From: Bacillus sp. CGMCC 1.16541
Lineage (GTDB): Bacteria; Bacillota; Bacilli; Bacillales; Bacillaceae_H
Length of the DNA: 64,000 bases
Assembly (NCBI RefSeq): GCF_003184905.1
Contig: NZ_QFRU01000001.1
Span: 1 to 64,000 of the forward strand
Direction of reading: 5' to 3'
Shown here: in pieces, positions 18,743 to 27,171 of the stretch
How the letters are laid out: each line of letters begins with the position of its first letter
Numbering within the stretch: the first letter of the stretch is position 1
Notes under the pieces: model-generated
Databases searched by the model: none
Told to the model about the DNA's origin: nothing
The model's input: only the letters and a program-made list of their open reading frames with translations
Translations under genes and position numbers: made by a program

Positions 18743-19189
18743 TTATCCATGACTTTCCGCATTACGTTCCTTCAATCTCGCAAACAACATTTCTAACAGT
18801 ACGTACAGTCCCGTTAAGCCAATCGCAAATTTTAAATTGTTACTTGTACCAACTGATAGGAAAAAACCTAACATATATAAATAACCGAAGCGGAACACAG
18901 CCGCGAATACATATTTTAAACGATCGTGATCGGATAAATAACGACCAATCATCATCACTAAATCATCTACAAACAACACATAAAACGCAAACGCTGCACT
19001 CATAATGAGTAAATGATGCAAGCTCATCGTTAATTGAAACATCGGAATCATAAACAAAGTAGGTAATAGTGCCAACATCGCTGCCCTGCCTACTGCTCCA
19101 GCTGTTTGCTTCTCTTTTTTCATAAAGATATAAAATAATGCAAGAGATATTACGTAAATGACCGCTACACTAATCCAAAACCCCATCAT
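18743..19189 (-). CDS. Polytopic membrane protein, unknown
   Basis: A 148-residue protein with about four to five hydrophobic segments (near 4-22, 35-55, 58-76, 92-110, 117-134). Two ATG codons stand at the start, after GGGAGGACAAC. The loop DDLVMMIGRYLSDHDRLKYVF is charged and may be cytoplasmic. No family recognised. Convergent with the small membrane gene at 18514 and sharing its terminator. Confidence 0.65.
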   Translation of the reverse strand: MMGFWISVAVIYVISLALFYIFMKKEKQTAGAVGRAAMLALLPTLFMIPMFQLTMSLHHLLIMSAAFAFYVLFVDDLVMMIGRYLSDHDRLKYVFAAVFRFGYLYMLGFFLSVGTSNNLKFAIGLTGLYVLLEMLFARLKERNAESHG

Positions 19190-19537
19190 TGTTGTCCTCC
19201 CTTGTTTGTCTTGCTACGCCTCTCCCCAATGAAAGCGTAAAGATATGAACCTCTCTACTAGTAGTATAACAAACAGAAGGAGCCAGCTACGGCGAATGTA
19301 TGACGGTTTTGTGAAGAGTCTGAGACAAAAGACGAAAAACCCCTTGTTCGGTTCAGACTTCAACACCCTTCCCTTAAACATCCGGTCATTCACTAATAAA
19401 AAGGAAAAGGATTTTCTCCATAGTTGTCTTCTTTCACACACCACATTTGAATATAAATAACTAAATGAATCAAAACAGGATTTTGTTGATGAATCTCGTA
19501 TTCGTATTGAAAGGTTTTACAATGGAGGGGATGTTTA
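19190..19537. other. Intergenic region without recognised genes
   Basis: About 350 bp between divergent genes. A 76-codon frame on the minus strand has arginine/phenylalanine-rich, non-protein-like content and no ribosome site. The region should hold the promoters of both neighbours; no regulator site was recognised. Confidence 0.5.
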
Positions 19538-20740
19538 TTGTATAAGCTTTATTGTCGCGTCTATCAGAAAACATTTAAATGGGCTTTTCAGCTTTTAGGT
19601 TGTCCAACACCGCAATTACTTGAAGGGGAAAACAGTGTATATAAACTTCCTGCCATGATTAAAGTGAAAGGCATTGACCGCATTTTAATCGTGACAGATC
19701 GAGGGATTATGAACATCGGCTTAATCGATGAGTTTCTAAAAGGATTGGAAGCTAAAGACATTGCTTATACCATTTACGATGAAACGGTTCCGAACCCTAC
19801 TATCGACAACATCGAAGAAGCCGTAAAAGCGTATCATCAACATACGTGTCAAGCGATTCTTGCATTTGGAGGAGGTTCTTCCATTGATTGTGCCAAAGTA
19901 GTTGGTGCACGTATTGCCAATCCTGATAAATCCGTACCTGATATGAAAGGTCAGTTAAAAGTAAAGAAATCTATTCCACCTCTCTTTGCAGTTCCAACAA
20001 CGTCAGGAACTGGCAGTGAAGCAACGATTGCTGCTGTGATTTCCAATCGAGAGACTCATGAAAAATATGCGATTAACGACATTGTACTTGTGCCACAAGC
20101 CGCGGTCCTTGATCCGTTATTAACAGTCAATCTTCCTCCTATGTTAACAGCGACAACAGGTATGGATGCTTTAACCCATGCGGTTGAAGTCTACATCGGT
20201 AAAGCCAATACAACTGAAACAAAGACTTGGAGCAAAGAAGCGATTATCCTTATTTTTAATCACCTCTATAAAGCCTACTCAAATGGCACAAACATACAAG
20301 CGCGTGCTGGCATGCAAAAAGCGTCTTATCTAGCAGGTATGGCATTTACCCGCGTTGGCGTTGGAAATATCCATGCCATTGCCCATACGTTAGGCGGTTT
20401 CTACTCCACACCGCACGGATTAGCCAATGCGGTCATTATGCCTTACGTACTCGAATACTACGGCGAATCGGTTCACAAGTCACTTGCTGAACTAGCAGAC
20501 TTACTCACGCTCACGAAAAAAGACGAGAGTGATACACAAAAGGCCACTGCATTTATTGAAGCCATCAAACAATTAAACACATCAATGAACATCCCAACCA
20601 CTATACAAGGCATTGTTGATCATGATATACCGACGATGATTAAACGTGCACTAAAAGAAGCCAATCCTCTTTATCCGGTACCTAAAATTTTCAATCAACG
20701 AGACATGAATGAGTTGTATAAAAGGATTCGTGAAGCCTAA
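19538..20740 (+). CDS. Iron-containing (group III) alcohol dehydrogenase
   Basis: A 400-residue NAD(P)-dependent dehydrogenase. The start is TTG, seven bases after GGAGGGG; the ATG at 19531 is out of frame. Nucleotide binding: GGGSSIDCAK. Metal ligands lie in GMDALTHAVE and GNIHAIAHTLGGFYSTPHG. Family signature VPTTSGTGSEAT is present. It oxidises or reduces a small alcohol/aldehyde in the cytoplasm; substrate unknown. Monocistronic. Confidence 0.9.
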   Translation: MYKLYCRVYQKTFKWAFQLLGCPTPQLLEGENSVYKLPAMIKVKGIDRILIVTDRGIMNIGLIDEFLKGLEAKDIAYTIYDETVPNPTIDNIEEAVKAYHQHTCQAILAFGGGSSIDCAKVVGARIANPDKSVPDMKGQLKVKKSIPPLFAVPTTSGTGSEATIAAVISNRETHEKYAINDIVLVPQAAVLDPLLTVNLPPMLTATTGMDALTHAVEVYIGKANTTETKTWSKEAIILIFNHLYKAYSNGTNIQARAGMQKASYLAGMAFTRVGVGNIHAIAHTLGGFYSTPHGLANAVIMPYVLEYYGESVHKSLAELADLLTLTKKDESDTQKATAFIEAIKQLNTSMNIPTTIQGIVDHDIPTMIKRALKEANPLYPVPKIFNQRDMNELYKRIREA

Positions 20741-20742
20741 AT

Positions 20743-20772
20743 AGCGATAGACGCACATGTCTATCGCTTTTT
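20743..20772 (+). terminator. Terminator of the alcohol dehydrogenase gene
   Basis: Perfect 10-bp stem AGCGATAGAC / GTCTATCGCT, six-base loop, then TTTTT. Confidence 0.92.
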
Positions 20773-20789
20773 CATGACCATATGACTCA

Positions 20790-21869
20790 TCATTTTCGTT
20801 TAAACTTCTGCAACCTCTCGTTTTCTAATTCCGCTACATACACATTCCCTTGTTGATCAACCGCAATATCATGAGGAACTTTAACAGCACCAACATCCGT
20901 TCCCCATTGTCCAAATCGCTCAATGATTGTTCCGTTACGATTCAGTACAACGATTTGGCTTGTTTTCTTTTCTTTTGCATCTGGATAAAGCGAATCACCA
21001 CCATCTACGACGTACACATTTTGCTCTTCGCCTACTTCAACCCCAAACGGACGTCCTAATTCTGGCTGTTCCCAACTCGCTTGAAATTGTCCATCTTTAT
21101 TAAACACTTGAATGCGAGCATTGCTTCGATCTGCAATGTAAAGATTGTCTTCATGATCACGACTAATCCCATGAGGCAAGTGAAACTCACCCTCTTTTGA
21201 CCCTAATTCATTCACTTCCCATAAAAACTGTCCATCTTTTGTAAACTTCGCAATGCGTCGGTTGCGATAACCATCGCTGACCACAAACGACCCATCTGTT
21301 AGCACGGTCACATCGGTCGGCCGAGCGAATGTCGATTCACTCATAAACGTCGGAAAGTCCGGCATGACATTTCGAATGCGAAGAAGCGCTTCTGTCGCAA
21401 ATGAATAATTATCTCCGAATGTCGCAAGCAGCTGACCATCCGAATCAAACTTAAACACTTTATTTAACGAAACGTCCGTGATCCATACGTTATTTTCATC
21501 ATCAATCTCTAAGCCATGTGGAGATTGAAAAACATTTTGTCCCCATTTTGCTTTCACCTTTTCAGTTTGCCCATCTATGACTACGACCGTTGGCTCTTGA
21601 ATGAGCTCATCTCCCCCATACTGCCCTGTTGATCGGTGCAAATAGTATACATCGCCTTTACTATTAACAGCGACACCACTCGCTTCTCCCGCTTCTTTTT
21701 TATCCAATGGCGTTTTCGGCCACATTATGCTTGCCTCATAATTCGGTGACGTTTCAATGGGTTGCGTTTTTTCTTTATAAATGACATCTGAACCTCCACT
21801 CATTCCCCATAAAACAACACCGGTTATGACCACAATCACCACTACGATTCCTTTTTTAAAAACATTCAC
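20790..21869 (-). CDS. Membrane-anchored NHL-repeat beta-propeller (peptidyl-amidating-lyase-like)
   Basis: About 359 residues from GTG 21869. The open frame extends 48 codons upstream, but AGAGAGG lies just before this GTG and the hydrophobic anchor (FKKGIVVVIVVITGVVLWG) begins there. At least five NHL repeats follow, for example SPHGLEIDDENNVWITD, LPHGISRDHEDNLYIADRSNARIQVF and VPHDIAVDQQGNVYVAELENERLQKF. The spacing resembles the peptidyl-alpha-hydroxyglycine lyase propeller, but enzymatic function is unproven. Outside-facing. Confidence 0.75.
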   Translation of the reverse strand: MNVFKKGIVVVIVVITGVVLWGMSGGSDVIYKEKTQPIETSPNYEASIMWPKTPLDKKEAGEASGVAVNSKGDVYYLHRSTGQYGGDELIQEPTVVVIDGQTEKVKAKWGQNVFQSPHGLEIDDENNVWITDVSLNKVFKFDSDGQLLATFGDNYSFATEALLRIRNVMPDFPTFMSESTFARPTDVTVLTDGSFVVSDGYRNRRIAKFTKDGQFLWEVNELGSKEGEFHLPHGISRDHEDNLYIADRSNARIQVFNKDGQFQASWEQPELGRPFGVEVGEEQNVYVVDGGDSLYPDAKEKKTSQIVVLNRNGTIIERFGQWGTDVGAVKVPHDIAVDQQGNVYVAELENERLQKFKRK

Positions 21870-21993
21870 AACTATTTTCGTCCTCTCTTTGATGTTCCAC
21901 TTATCTTCTACAAACCTTATCTTAACAATACAACTCACTCCTAACAATGGACCTAAGCGTGAATCCAAATAAGACTTGAGATGTAGAAAGAAC

Positions 21994-22028
21994 ATAAAAA
22001 AGCAGCACACCAAATGAGATGTGCTACT
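21994..22028 (-). terminator. Terminator of the HAD hydrolase gene
   Basis: AGCACA / TGTGCT core with extended imperfect pairing, running into TTTTTTAT on the minus strand. Confidence 0.75.
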
Positions 22029-22055
22029 TATATATGTTTCACCTCGTCATTTACT

Positions 22056-22847
22056 TTAGTGAGATGAAACTTTTTGACGATTTTCACTTGTCGTTAATTG
22101 CTTTAATGTTAAGATAATGTTTTCTTCTACGTTTTCATCACACGCAATCGCTTCTGATGCATATGGTGCTAATTGTTCGTGGTGACCAATCATGACTGAA
22201 TGAGCAGCATGTTGAAACATCGTGATATCATTCGCATCATTGCCAAATGCGACATAGCCTCCTTCGATCAGTCCCAGCTTTTGGAGAGCGGTCCACTTAT
22301 CAACGTTTGATGGACTCATATCTAGTACATTCTCAGCGTGATGTCGATGCATCACAATATCGAGCTTGGACGCTTCTTTCGCGAATGCTTCCATATCTGT
22401 CGCACTTAAAAGCAGTACTTTTACAATCGACCCTAGTGCATGTACATCCACCATGTTTGCAAGTAAGGCTGGGTCAACATTTTGTAAGATAGGGTGAGAA
22501 GCATCGCCTGTATACGAATAGTTCCACTCCCCATCAATTAAATACGTAGCTTCATAAACATGAATCAAACGCAACAGCTCTTCTACTTGTTCAGGTGAAA
22601 ACGAAACTGATTCTAGCAACTTTCCTTGTTTTGAAAGAAGGGAGCCATTTCCACCAATCATGGTAACGTGCTGAAGACTGTCATCGATCACAGGAAGCAT
22701 ATCCCGAATGGGTCTTGCAGATGCAAAAATGACTTCGTGTCCTTGTGTTTCAAGCTCTTTCAATGCTTCAACGATTTTTTTCGTTAATGGCTTTCCTTTA
22801 AAACAAATCGTTCCATCTAAATCAAATACAACCTTCACACTGTCCAC
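22056..22847 (-). CDS. HAD-superfamily (Cof-type) phosphatase
   Basis: A 263-residue soluble phosphatase. Motif I is VVFDLDGTICF (Asp9, Asp11), motif II SAR at about 43-45, and motif IV GNDANDITMF near residue 213. The insert between motifs II and III marks a type IIB cap, as in Cof and YwpJ-like sugar or cofactor phosphatases. Substrate unknown. GAGAGGTGGACAGT precedes the ATG. Confidence 0.88.
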   Translation of the reverse strand: MDSVKVVFDLDGTICFKGKPLTKKIVEALKELETQGHEVIFASARPIRDMLPVIDDSLQHVTMIGGNGSLLSKQGKLLESVSFSPEQVEELLRLIHVYEATYLIDGEWNYSYTGDASHPILQNVDPALLANMVDVHALGSIVKVLLLSATDMEAFAKEASKLDIVMHRHHAENVLDMSPSNVDKWTALQKLGLIEGGYVAFGNDANDITMFQHAAHSVMIGHHEQLAPYASEAIACDENVEENIILTLKQLTTSENRQKVSSH

Positions 22848-23135
22848 CTCTCACCTTTTCCGAGGAACTGTTTTCTCTATCCCCTTAATTCTAATTCCCA
22901 TTGTCTACCACTCATTATACAACAAGCTCTCTTTTCATTCACCAAAAGAAAAAACATTTCCTACAATCTTTAAACTTACTGAATCATGCAAAAAAAGTAT
23001 CCAAAAAGGGCACCATTCTCCCTTCTAAGATACCTCTTCCCCTTATGCTTCTTCTTTTAACAACTGATTTACGCTCACCCAATAAGAAGAACAGCCGATG
23101 CTTGATAAATACAGACAATCGACAAATGATGACGA

Positions 23136-23156
23136 AGTTCGGGTGGTCACTGTGAC
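23136..23156. repeat. Short interspersed repeat, copy 2
   Basis: AGTTCGGGTGGTCACTGTGAC, same as the segment at 1948-1967 except one base. It contains the odd-centre palindrome GTCACTGTGAC and supplies the stop codon of the gene at 23147-23632. Confidence 0.4.
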
Positions 23157-23632
23157 ATTCTACGCCCAAACATCAAAAATTCACGATACACAGTAAAACG
23201 AAACTCGGGATAGCGTTCATACAGGTCGACAAATCCGCTTGAAACGACAAGTGTAAACCGTCCTTTTTCAATGCCCATCATGTATTTCCCTTCAATCGCT
23301 TCATACGGCTGTACAGTCCACTGTGCACCTTCGTTATGTGCGATAACAGCTTCTCCTAGGTACACCCCTAAACAGAGTTCAAATTCTTGTTTTGTTGTAT
23401 TAAAAACAGAGAATCGGTCTATTTCGACTAAGTCGTAATATAATAATTCCAATACTTGTATACTTTCAGCTGAATAGTCCATGTTGAACTCTTCAACTTG
23501 TTCACTGACTTTAGTTAATGTCGCAAGTGCCTCTTGACGAATGTCATAATAACGAACGTTTGCTTCAAATTGATTGTCACATGTTAACATCGTATCAGCT
23601 ATTTGTTGATCGTACTTATTGAATGATTCCAT
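23147..23632 (-). CDS. Unrecognised soluble protein
   Basis: About 161 residues from ATG 23632, which has GGAGAGGTG before it; the frame is open 19 codons further upstream without a ribosome site. The protein is acidic and rich in Tyr/Phe. Motifs of note are YLGEAVIAHNEGAQWTV and the C-terminal YREFLMFGRRMSQ. I do not recognise the family. The stop codon lies inside the short repeat at 23136. Confidence 0.6.
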   Translation of the reverse strand: MESFNKYDQQIADTMLTCDNQFEANVRYYDIRQEALATLTKVSEQVEEFNMDYSAESIQVLELLYYDLVEIDRFSVFNTTKQEFELCLGVYLGEAVIAHNEGAQWTVQPYEAIEGKYMMGIEKGRFTLVVSSGFVDLYERYPEFRFTVYREFLMFGRRMSQ

Positions 23633-23761
23633 CTTGATCACCTCTCCATGTGAATGGTCATTCTTGTCTGTCAAAAGTATAACACTCACTTATTGAGACG
23701 ACCACCCATTTACAGTCATTATACAAATAAGTTAAATTTTTACAATAAATGAGGAATGGTT

Positions 23762-23941
23762 ATGGATATCGAAGGGATTAGATATTTTGTGGCAGTGATT
23801 ATATTTGTAATGAGTACTTTTGCGATACTCTTTTTACTCGTTTATTTATCTACTTCAAAGAAAAAGCAACAACCTACTTCTATTGAACAAAAGCTTGATC
23901 GAATCATTGAACTACTTGAAAAACAGGAAAAAGAACGGTAA
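23762..23941 (+). CDS. Small single-pass membrane protein
   Basis: Fifty-nine residues. One membrane segment (about 8-30) is followed by a charged helix (SIEQKLDRIIELLEKQEKER) with heptad spacing suited to a coiled coil. GAGG lies just before; ATG 23762 is spaced better than ATG 23756. This architecture resembles small YrzO/YebO-like anchors, but no family is certain. A terminator overlaps its stop codon. Confidence 0.6.
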   Translation: MDIEGIRYFVAVIIFVMSTFAILFLLVYLSTSKKKQQPTSIEQKLDRIIELLEKQEKER

Positions 23942-23998
23942 AAAGGTCGTGTCCTTGAAGCTTTTCATTGCTTCTTCTGACACGACCTTCTTGTTTAT
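23941..23998. terminator. Bidirectional terminator between 23762 gene and yvrJ
   Basis: Outer stem AAGGTCGTGTC (23943-23953) / GACACGACCTT (23979-23989), inner stem GAAGC/GCTTC. It overlaps the stop side of both convergent genes. Confidence 0.75.
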
Positions 23999-24132
23999 CT
24001 ACTCATTTCGTCAGGCAGCTTTTGAATCGAGGTAACAACTAAATCGAGCTTCGACTCAATGCGATGCAATAGATAAAGTGTCACCACAACCGGAAAGCCA
24101 ACATCTTGAATGAACGAAAACCATTCCACCAT
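23995..24132 (-). CDS. YvrJ-family small membrane protein
   Basis: Forty-five residues, MVEWFSFIQDVGFPVVVTL at the start, one membrane segment, then LHRIESKLD. The phrase VGFPVxVxxYLLxRIExKLD is the YvrJ family signature. GGAGAGGGTGAG lies directly before the ATG. It is the third member of the DUF1659-DUF2922-YvrJ set seen in many Bacillaceae; function unknown. A hairpin separates it from the DUF2922 gene. Confidence 0.8.
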   Translation of the reverse strand: MVEWFSFIQDVGFPVVVTLYLLHRIESKLDLVVTSIQKLPDEMSR

Positions 24133-24151
24133 CTCACCCTCTCCTTTCATC

Positions 24152-24185
24152 AAAAAACCCCTCGTACCAGCTGGCTAGAGGGGTT
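24152..24185 (-). terminator. Hairpin between the DUF2922 and yvrJ genes
   Basis: AACCCCTC / GAGGGGTT with inner CCAGCTGG, running into TTTTTTG on the minus strand. It would reduce read-through from DUF1659-DUF2922 into yvrJ. Confidence 0.8.
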
Positions 24186-24194
24186 CTAGATTCC

Positions 24195-24416
24195 TTACAC
24201 TAATTCAATATCTGTCACTTGACGCTCGGTAATACGAGCTCCTCGTTTTTCAACGAGTGGACCACCGGTTGTGACGAACACGTTATTTGCGATAATTGCA
24301 TCCATCGCGGCTTGAACATCAGTTGCCTCAAGTGGATTTTTTACATTGTTGATGGAAACACTGGCCGCTTTTTGTTCTTGGTTCACAAACTGAAGCGTTA
24401 ATGTTTTGGTTAACAT
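24195..24416 (-). CDS. DUF2922-domain protein
   Basis: Seventy-three residues. The pattern TLTLQFVNQEQKAASVSI, NVKNPLEATDVQAAMDAII and the ending ITERQVTDIELV match DUF2922. Small soluble protein of unknown role, almost always next to DUF1659. It starts 20 bp after the DUF1659 gene, with AAGGAGGAGAACGA as ribosome site. Confidence 0.88.
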   Translation of the reverse strand: MLTKTLTLQFVNQEQKAASVSINNVKNPLEATDVQAAMDAIIANNVFVTTGGPLVEKRGARITERQVTDIELV

Positions 24417-24436
24417 TCGTTCTCCTCCTTATTTGA

Positions 24437-24655
24437 TTACTTGTAAATACGATACGTGATAACTTCTTCAATCGCATCAAGCGGCTTCGTTTGAAGACTT
24501 GCGATTGCTTCTGCTGTTGCAGTTAACTCTTCTGCTGTTGCATCTTGACGTACGTTGTTGAATGTTTTCGTTTTGAAGATTGGACTGCCATCTACTTTCA
24601 TTCCATCTTCAAACACTAGTCTAAATTGACTGTTATCTTGTACTTTCGTTGCCAT
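24437..24655 (-). CDS. DUF1659-domain protein
   Basis: Seventy-two residues. FRLVFEDGMKVDGSPIFKTKTFNNVRQ, split by the family's typical tail (TAEAIASLQT, VITYRIYK), identifies DUF1659. First gene of the trio; AAAGGAGGGTGATCAC precedes the ATG. Function unknown. Confidence 0.88.
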   Translation of the reverse strand: MATKVQDNSQFRLVFEDGMKVDGSPIFKTKTFNNVRQDATAEELTATAEAIASLQTKPLDAIEEVITYRIYK

Positions 24656-24775
24656 GTGATCACCCTCCTTTCACTCTATATATAGAAATGAAAATAGGAA
24701 AAGAGGGTGGTAGATGAAACTTTTTTTCTGTTTTATAATAAAAAAGGATGTTACATAGAGAAAGAGGATTTTACG

Positions 24776-25240
24776 ATGAAAAAGTGGATCATTTGTTTAC
24801 TGATACTGTTTGTCCTTCCGCACGCGGTGTTTTCAGAAGATAACAGAAGCACAATTGATACACAAAAAAGCGGAGACTATTTTTACACCGTGTATAAACA
24901 TCATGACGAACGGATGTATCATTATGCGTGGGATGTGGGGATCTCACCTTCTAACACCAAAAGTGAAATTAGTGAAACAAAATTAAACAACGAAGCACTT
25001 CAACTTTTTCGTCATACAGTGAATGACATTTCATCCATTAAGCAGCGACTTATGATGGTTGGGGTGTATTTCGTTCTTTTGACAATGATATGGATTTATG
25101 TAAAAAAAACGCGAAAAAACCGCTACATACGTGGCATTGTCACGATCTTCTCAACCGCTACCATTGCATACCTCGCTCATAATTCAATCATTTTGTACAC
25201 AAAAACGAAACACGCGAATTCGCTGTTTCATTTACTTTAA
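24776..25240 (+). CDS. Exported protein with C-terminal membrane hairpin, unknown
   Basis: About 154 residues from ATG 24776; the frame is open 23 codons upstream without a ribosome site, whereas AGAGGA stands before this ATG. N-terminal signal peptide (WIICLLILFVLPHAVFS). A short external domain of about 75 residues follows, then two membrane segments near 89-108 and 117-138. No family recognised. A strong terminator follows. Confidence 0.6.
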   Translation: MKKWIICLLILFVLPHAVFSEDNRSTIDTQKSGDYFYTVYKHHDERMYHYAWDVGISPSNTKSEISETKLNNEALQLFRHTVNDISSIKQRLMMVGVYFVLLTMIWIYVKKTRKNRYIRGIVTIFSTATIAYLAHNSIILYTKTKHANSLFHLL

Positions 25241-25280
25241 AACAAAGCCGAGTACTCAAAAAGAGCACTCGGCTTTGTTT
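25241..25280. terminator. Bidirectional terminator, 13-bp perfect stem
   Basis: AACAAAGCCGAGT pairs with ACTCGGCTTTGTT. It lies between convergent genes and ends at the stop codon of the small gene at 25279. Confidence 0.88.
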
Positions 25281-25437
25281 ACTTTATTACTGACGATTCT
25301 TCTACCCCTTGAACGTCGTCATCAATCATTTGTTCATTCATTTGCCGCTTCTGTTCTAGATGATAATAAGCAGCTCCTGTTCCTCCTAGACCAATTAATG
25401 CTACGACGATTAGAAGGATGGAGGTGACTTTTTTCAT
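25279..25437 (-). CDS. Small single-pass membrane protein
   Basis: Fifty-two residues: a lysine start, one glycine-rich membrane segment (SILLIVVALIGLGGTGAAYY), then an acidic tail (MIDDDVQGVEESSVIK). GGGGAGAAG precedes the ATG. No family recognised. It stands between a convergent gene and the AlbA_2-domain gene, both unrelated. Confidence 0.6.
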   Translation of the reverse strand: MKKVTSILLIVVALIGLGGTGAAYYHLEQKRQMNEQMIDDDVQGVEESSVIK

Positions 25438-25529
25438 GAATCTTCTCCCCTTGTTTTCCCCATGATTGCCACACTACGTTAAACATTGTCCTCATTTTAT
25501 CATATCTTCCTCAAATGTCATCCACATTT

Positions 25530-26954
25530 TTACTTATTTTCACCTAAAAGTTGGTGAATAAAAAAACGAATCCCATCCGTTTGAGATAATCCAAACGCAT
25601 GAATAACAGAGTCGAAGTAGGCTAACAATGCGCCTGGTCGCTTCGTTTCAACTTGTGTTGAGACAAACGACTTATTAAATCGGTATTTATTTTTGTCTGA
25701 AAAAACGAGTCCGTCACTTTGTAAAAACGAGACAAAAGGCTCATGATGAAAATAAAGCACGTCATTTCGCACATTTTCCAAATCAATCACCACAATCATC
25801 TCGTCACATTCTGCTTTTAGACCGGTAATACAATCAAAATACTCACCAAAACAACTTAATAGAGCAGTTAAAAACAACTGACCGTCAATGTATTGAAATT
25901 GTTCAAAAATCTTCTCATCTACATAATTAGGAACAGACTGTTTTAACACACGCTTCACTTTATCTACTTCATCTACATATGGAATCGGAATATGAAATTT
26001 TGCAGATCCGTTAAAAAACTGCTCCCACGCAATCGTCTTATCGTATGAATCAATCATTTCATTATTCCTGAAAATAATCGAATCCGCAGAATGAGAAGCT
26101 TTTAAAAACGGCAAATTGGCCCGCACTTGTACCCCGTCCTCTAACTCATATGCTTTCATTTCCAGTGACTTTGTTAAAATATGCTGCTTTAACATATCAG
26201 TGTTCATTTGCTGCAGCAAATCTAAATCATAAAGCGGAATGATGTAAATGTTGCACATGCCATAATGCACATAATTTTTTCCATGCATCGGCCATTTTCG
26301 GTTATAAATCGATAACTCTTTCGTACAAAACTCTTCTAATTTATACATGCGGTCTTCTGATTTTTGATACAAGCGATCTAGATGATAGCGATCTTCAATT
26401 TCGGTGACAGGTGACGAACCGCTGCCAACACGCCGATAAATTTTCCCATATGAAATATACGGAGGATTATTTCCTTCTGGAATCCAAATGACTAGTACAC
26501 CTTGATTCGGGTCATCATCTGTCGCTAAAAAGCGAGTAACGATGCGTGGAACAGGGTTGGTCACATCTTTTAACATATTGTTGATAAATAGTTCATAGTC
26601 CTTCCGCTCAATGAGATGAACTTTCTTTTCATCTTCATCAATGCCAAAGATGAGCCACCCACCCATTTCATTCGCAAACGATGCGATGATATTAGGAATT
26701 TTACGACGTACAGTTGAGCTAATTTCTCGTTTGAATTCAAGCTGATAGCCTTCTTCTGTGTCATTTTCAATCATAGCTTCTACATCTTTAAATTTAATTT
26801 CAAAAATCGTCTTCTTTCGCCCACTTCTCGTCACAAATGGTGAATAAAACGATTCAATCATTCCATTCCTCCCCCTGTTCCCTTTCTCTACCCGTTCATA
26901 TTGATCGGCTATGTAAATTGCCGGTCCAGTCCGGCTCATCGTCTCACTTCCCAT
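25530..26954 (-). CDS. AlbA_2/Schlafen-type ATP-binding domain protein
   Basis: About 474 residues. The AlbA_2 domain lies near residues 50-150: EGYQLEFKRE, IIASFANEMGGWLIFGIDED, then KIYRRVGSGSSPVT. This is the core of the Schlafen AlbA_2 family, often found in putative transcriptional regulators and some defence genes. The remaining ~300 residues are unrecognised. ATG 26954 is chosen over in-frame starts a few codons upstream. It stands alone; no nuclease or toxin partner was seen. Confidence 0.75.
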   Translation of the reverse strand: MGSETMSRTGPAIYIADQYERVEKGNRGRNGMIESFYSPFVTRSGRKKTIFEIKFKDVEAMIENDTEEGYQLEFKREISSTVRRKIPNIIASFANEMGGWLIFGIDEDEKKVHLIERKDYELFINNMLKDVTNPVPRIVTRFLATDDDPNQGVLVIWIPEGNNPPYISYGKIYRRVGSGSSPVTEIEDRYHLDRLYQKSEDRMYKLEEFCTKELSIYNRKWPMHGKNYVHYGMCNIYIIPLYDLDLLQQMNTDMLKQHILTKSLEMKAYELEDGVQVRANLPFLKASHSADSIIFRNNEMIDSYDKTIAWEQFFNGSAKFHIPIPYVDEVDKVKRVLKQSVPNYVDEKIFEQFQYIDGQLFLTALLSCFGEYFDCITGLKAECDEMIVVIDLENVRNDVLYFHHEPFVSFLQSDGLVFSDKNKYRFNKSFVSTQVETKRPGALLAYFDSVIHAFGLSQTDGIRFFIHQLLGENK

Positions 26955-27071
26955 TATCATCACCACAGCTTTTTTTCATCTGTAGTTATATATATGACCA
27001 AGCTTTTAAAACATGCGAAAAGAGGTTAGACAGAAGTGACCAAAGCGAAAAAAGAACGTGTACATGCAACA

Positions 27072-27120
27072 ACCCTTGCCTCTTTATCCATTGATACGAC
27101 TGGATTTTATCGGCAAGGGT
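27072..27120. other. Nested stem-loop without an assigned gene
   Basis: ACCCTTGCC (27072-27080) pairs perfectly with GGCAAGGGT (27112-27120); inside, ATCCA pairs with TGGAT. No T run follows on either strand, so it is not a standard terminator. It lies in the 217-bp gap between two leftward genes. Confidence 0.35.
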
Positions 27121-27171
27121 GTCATGAGCTAAGTCAACTAGTTGCTTTATCTTCGAACGTAGCTCTTCTCT

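Noticed and set aside
22984-23169. 61-codon minus-strand frame overlapping the end of the 23147 gene
   Set aside because: Basic, low-quality composition and no ribosome site; it runs in a different frame across the short repeat.
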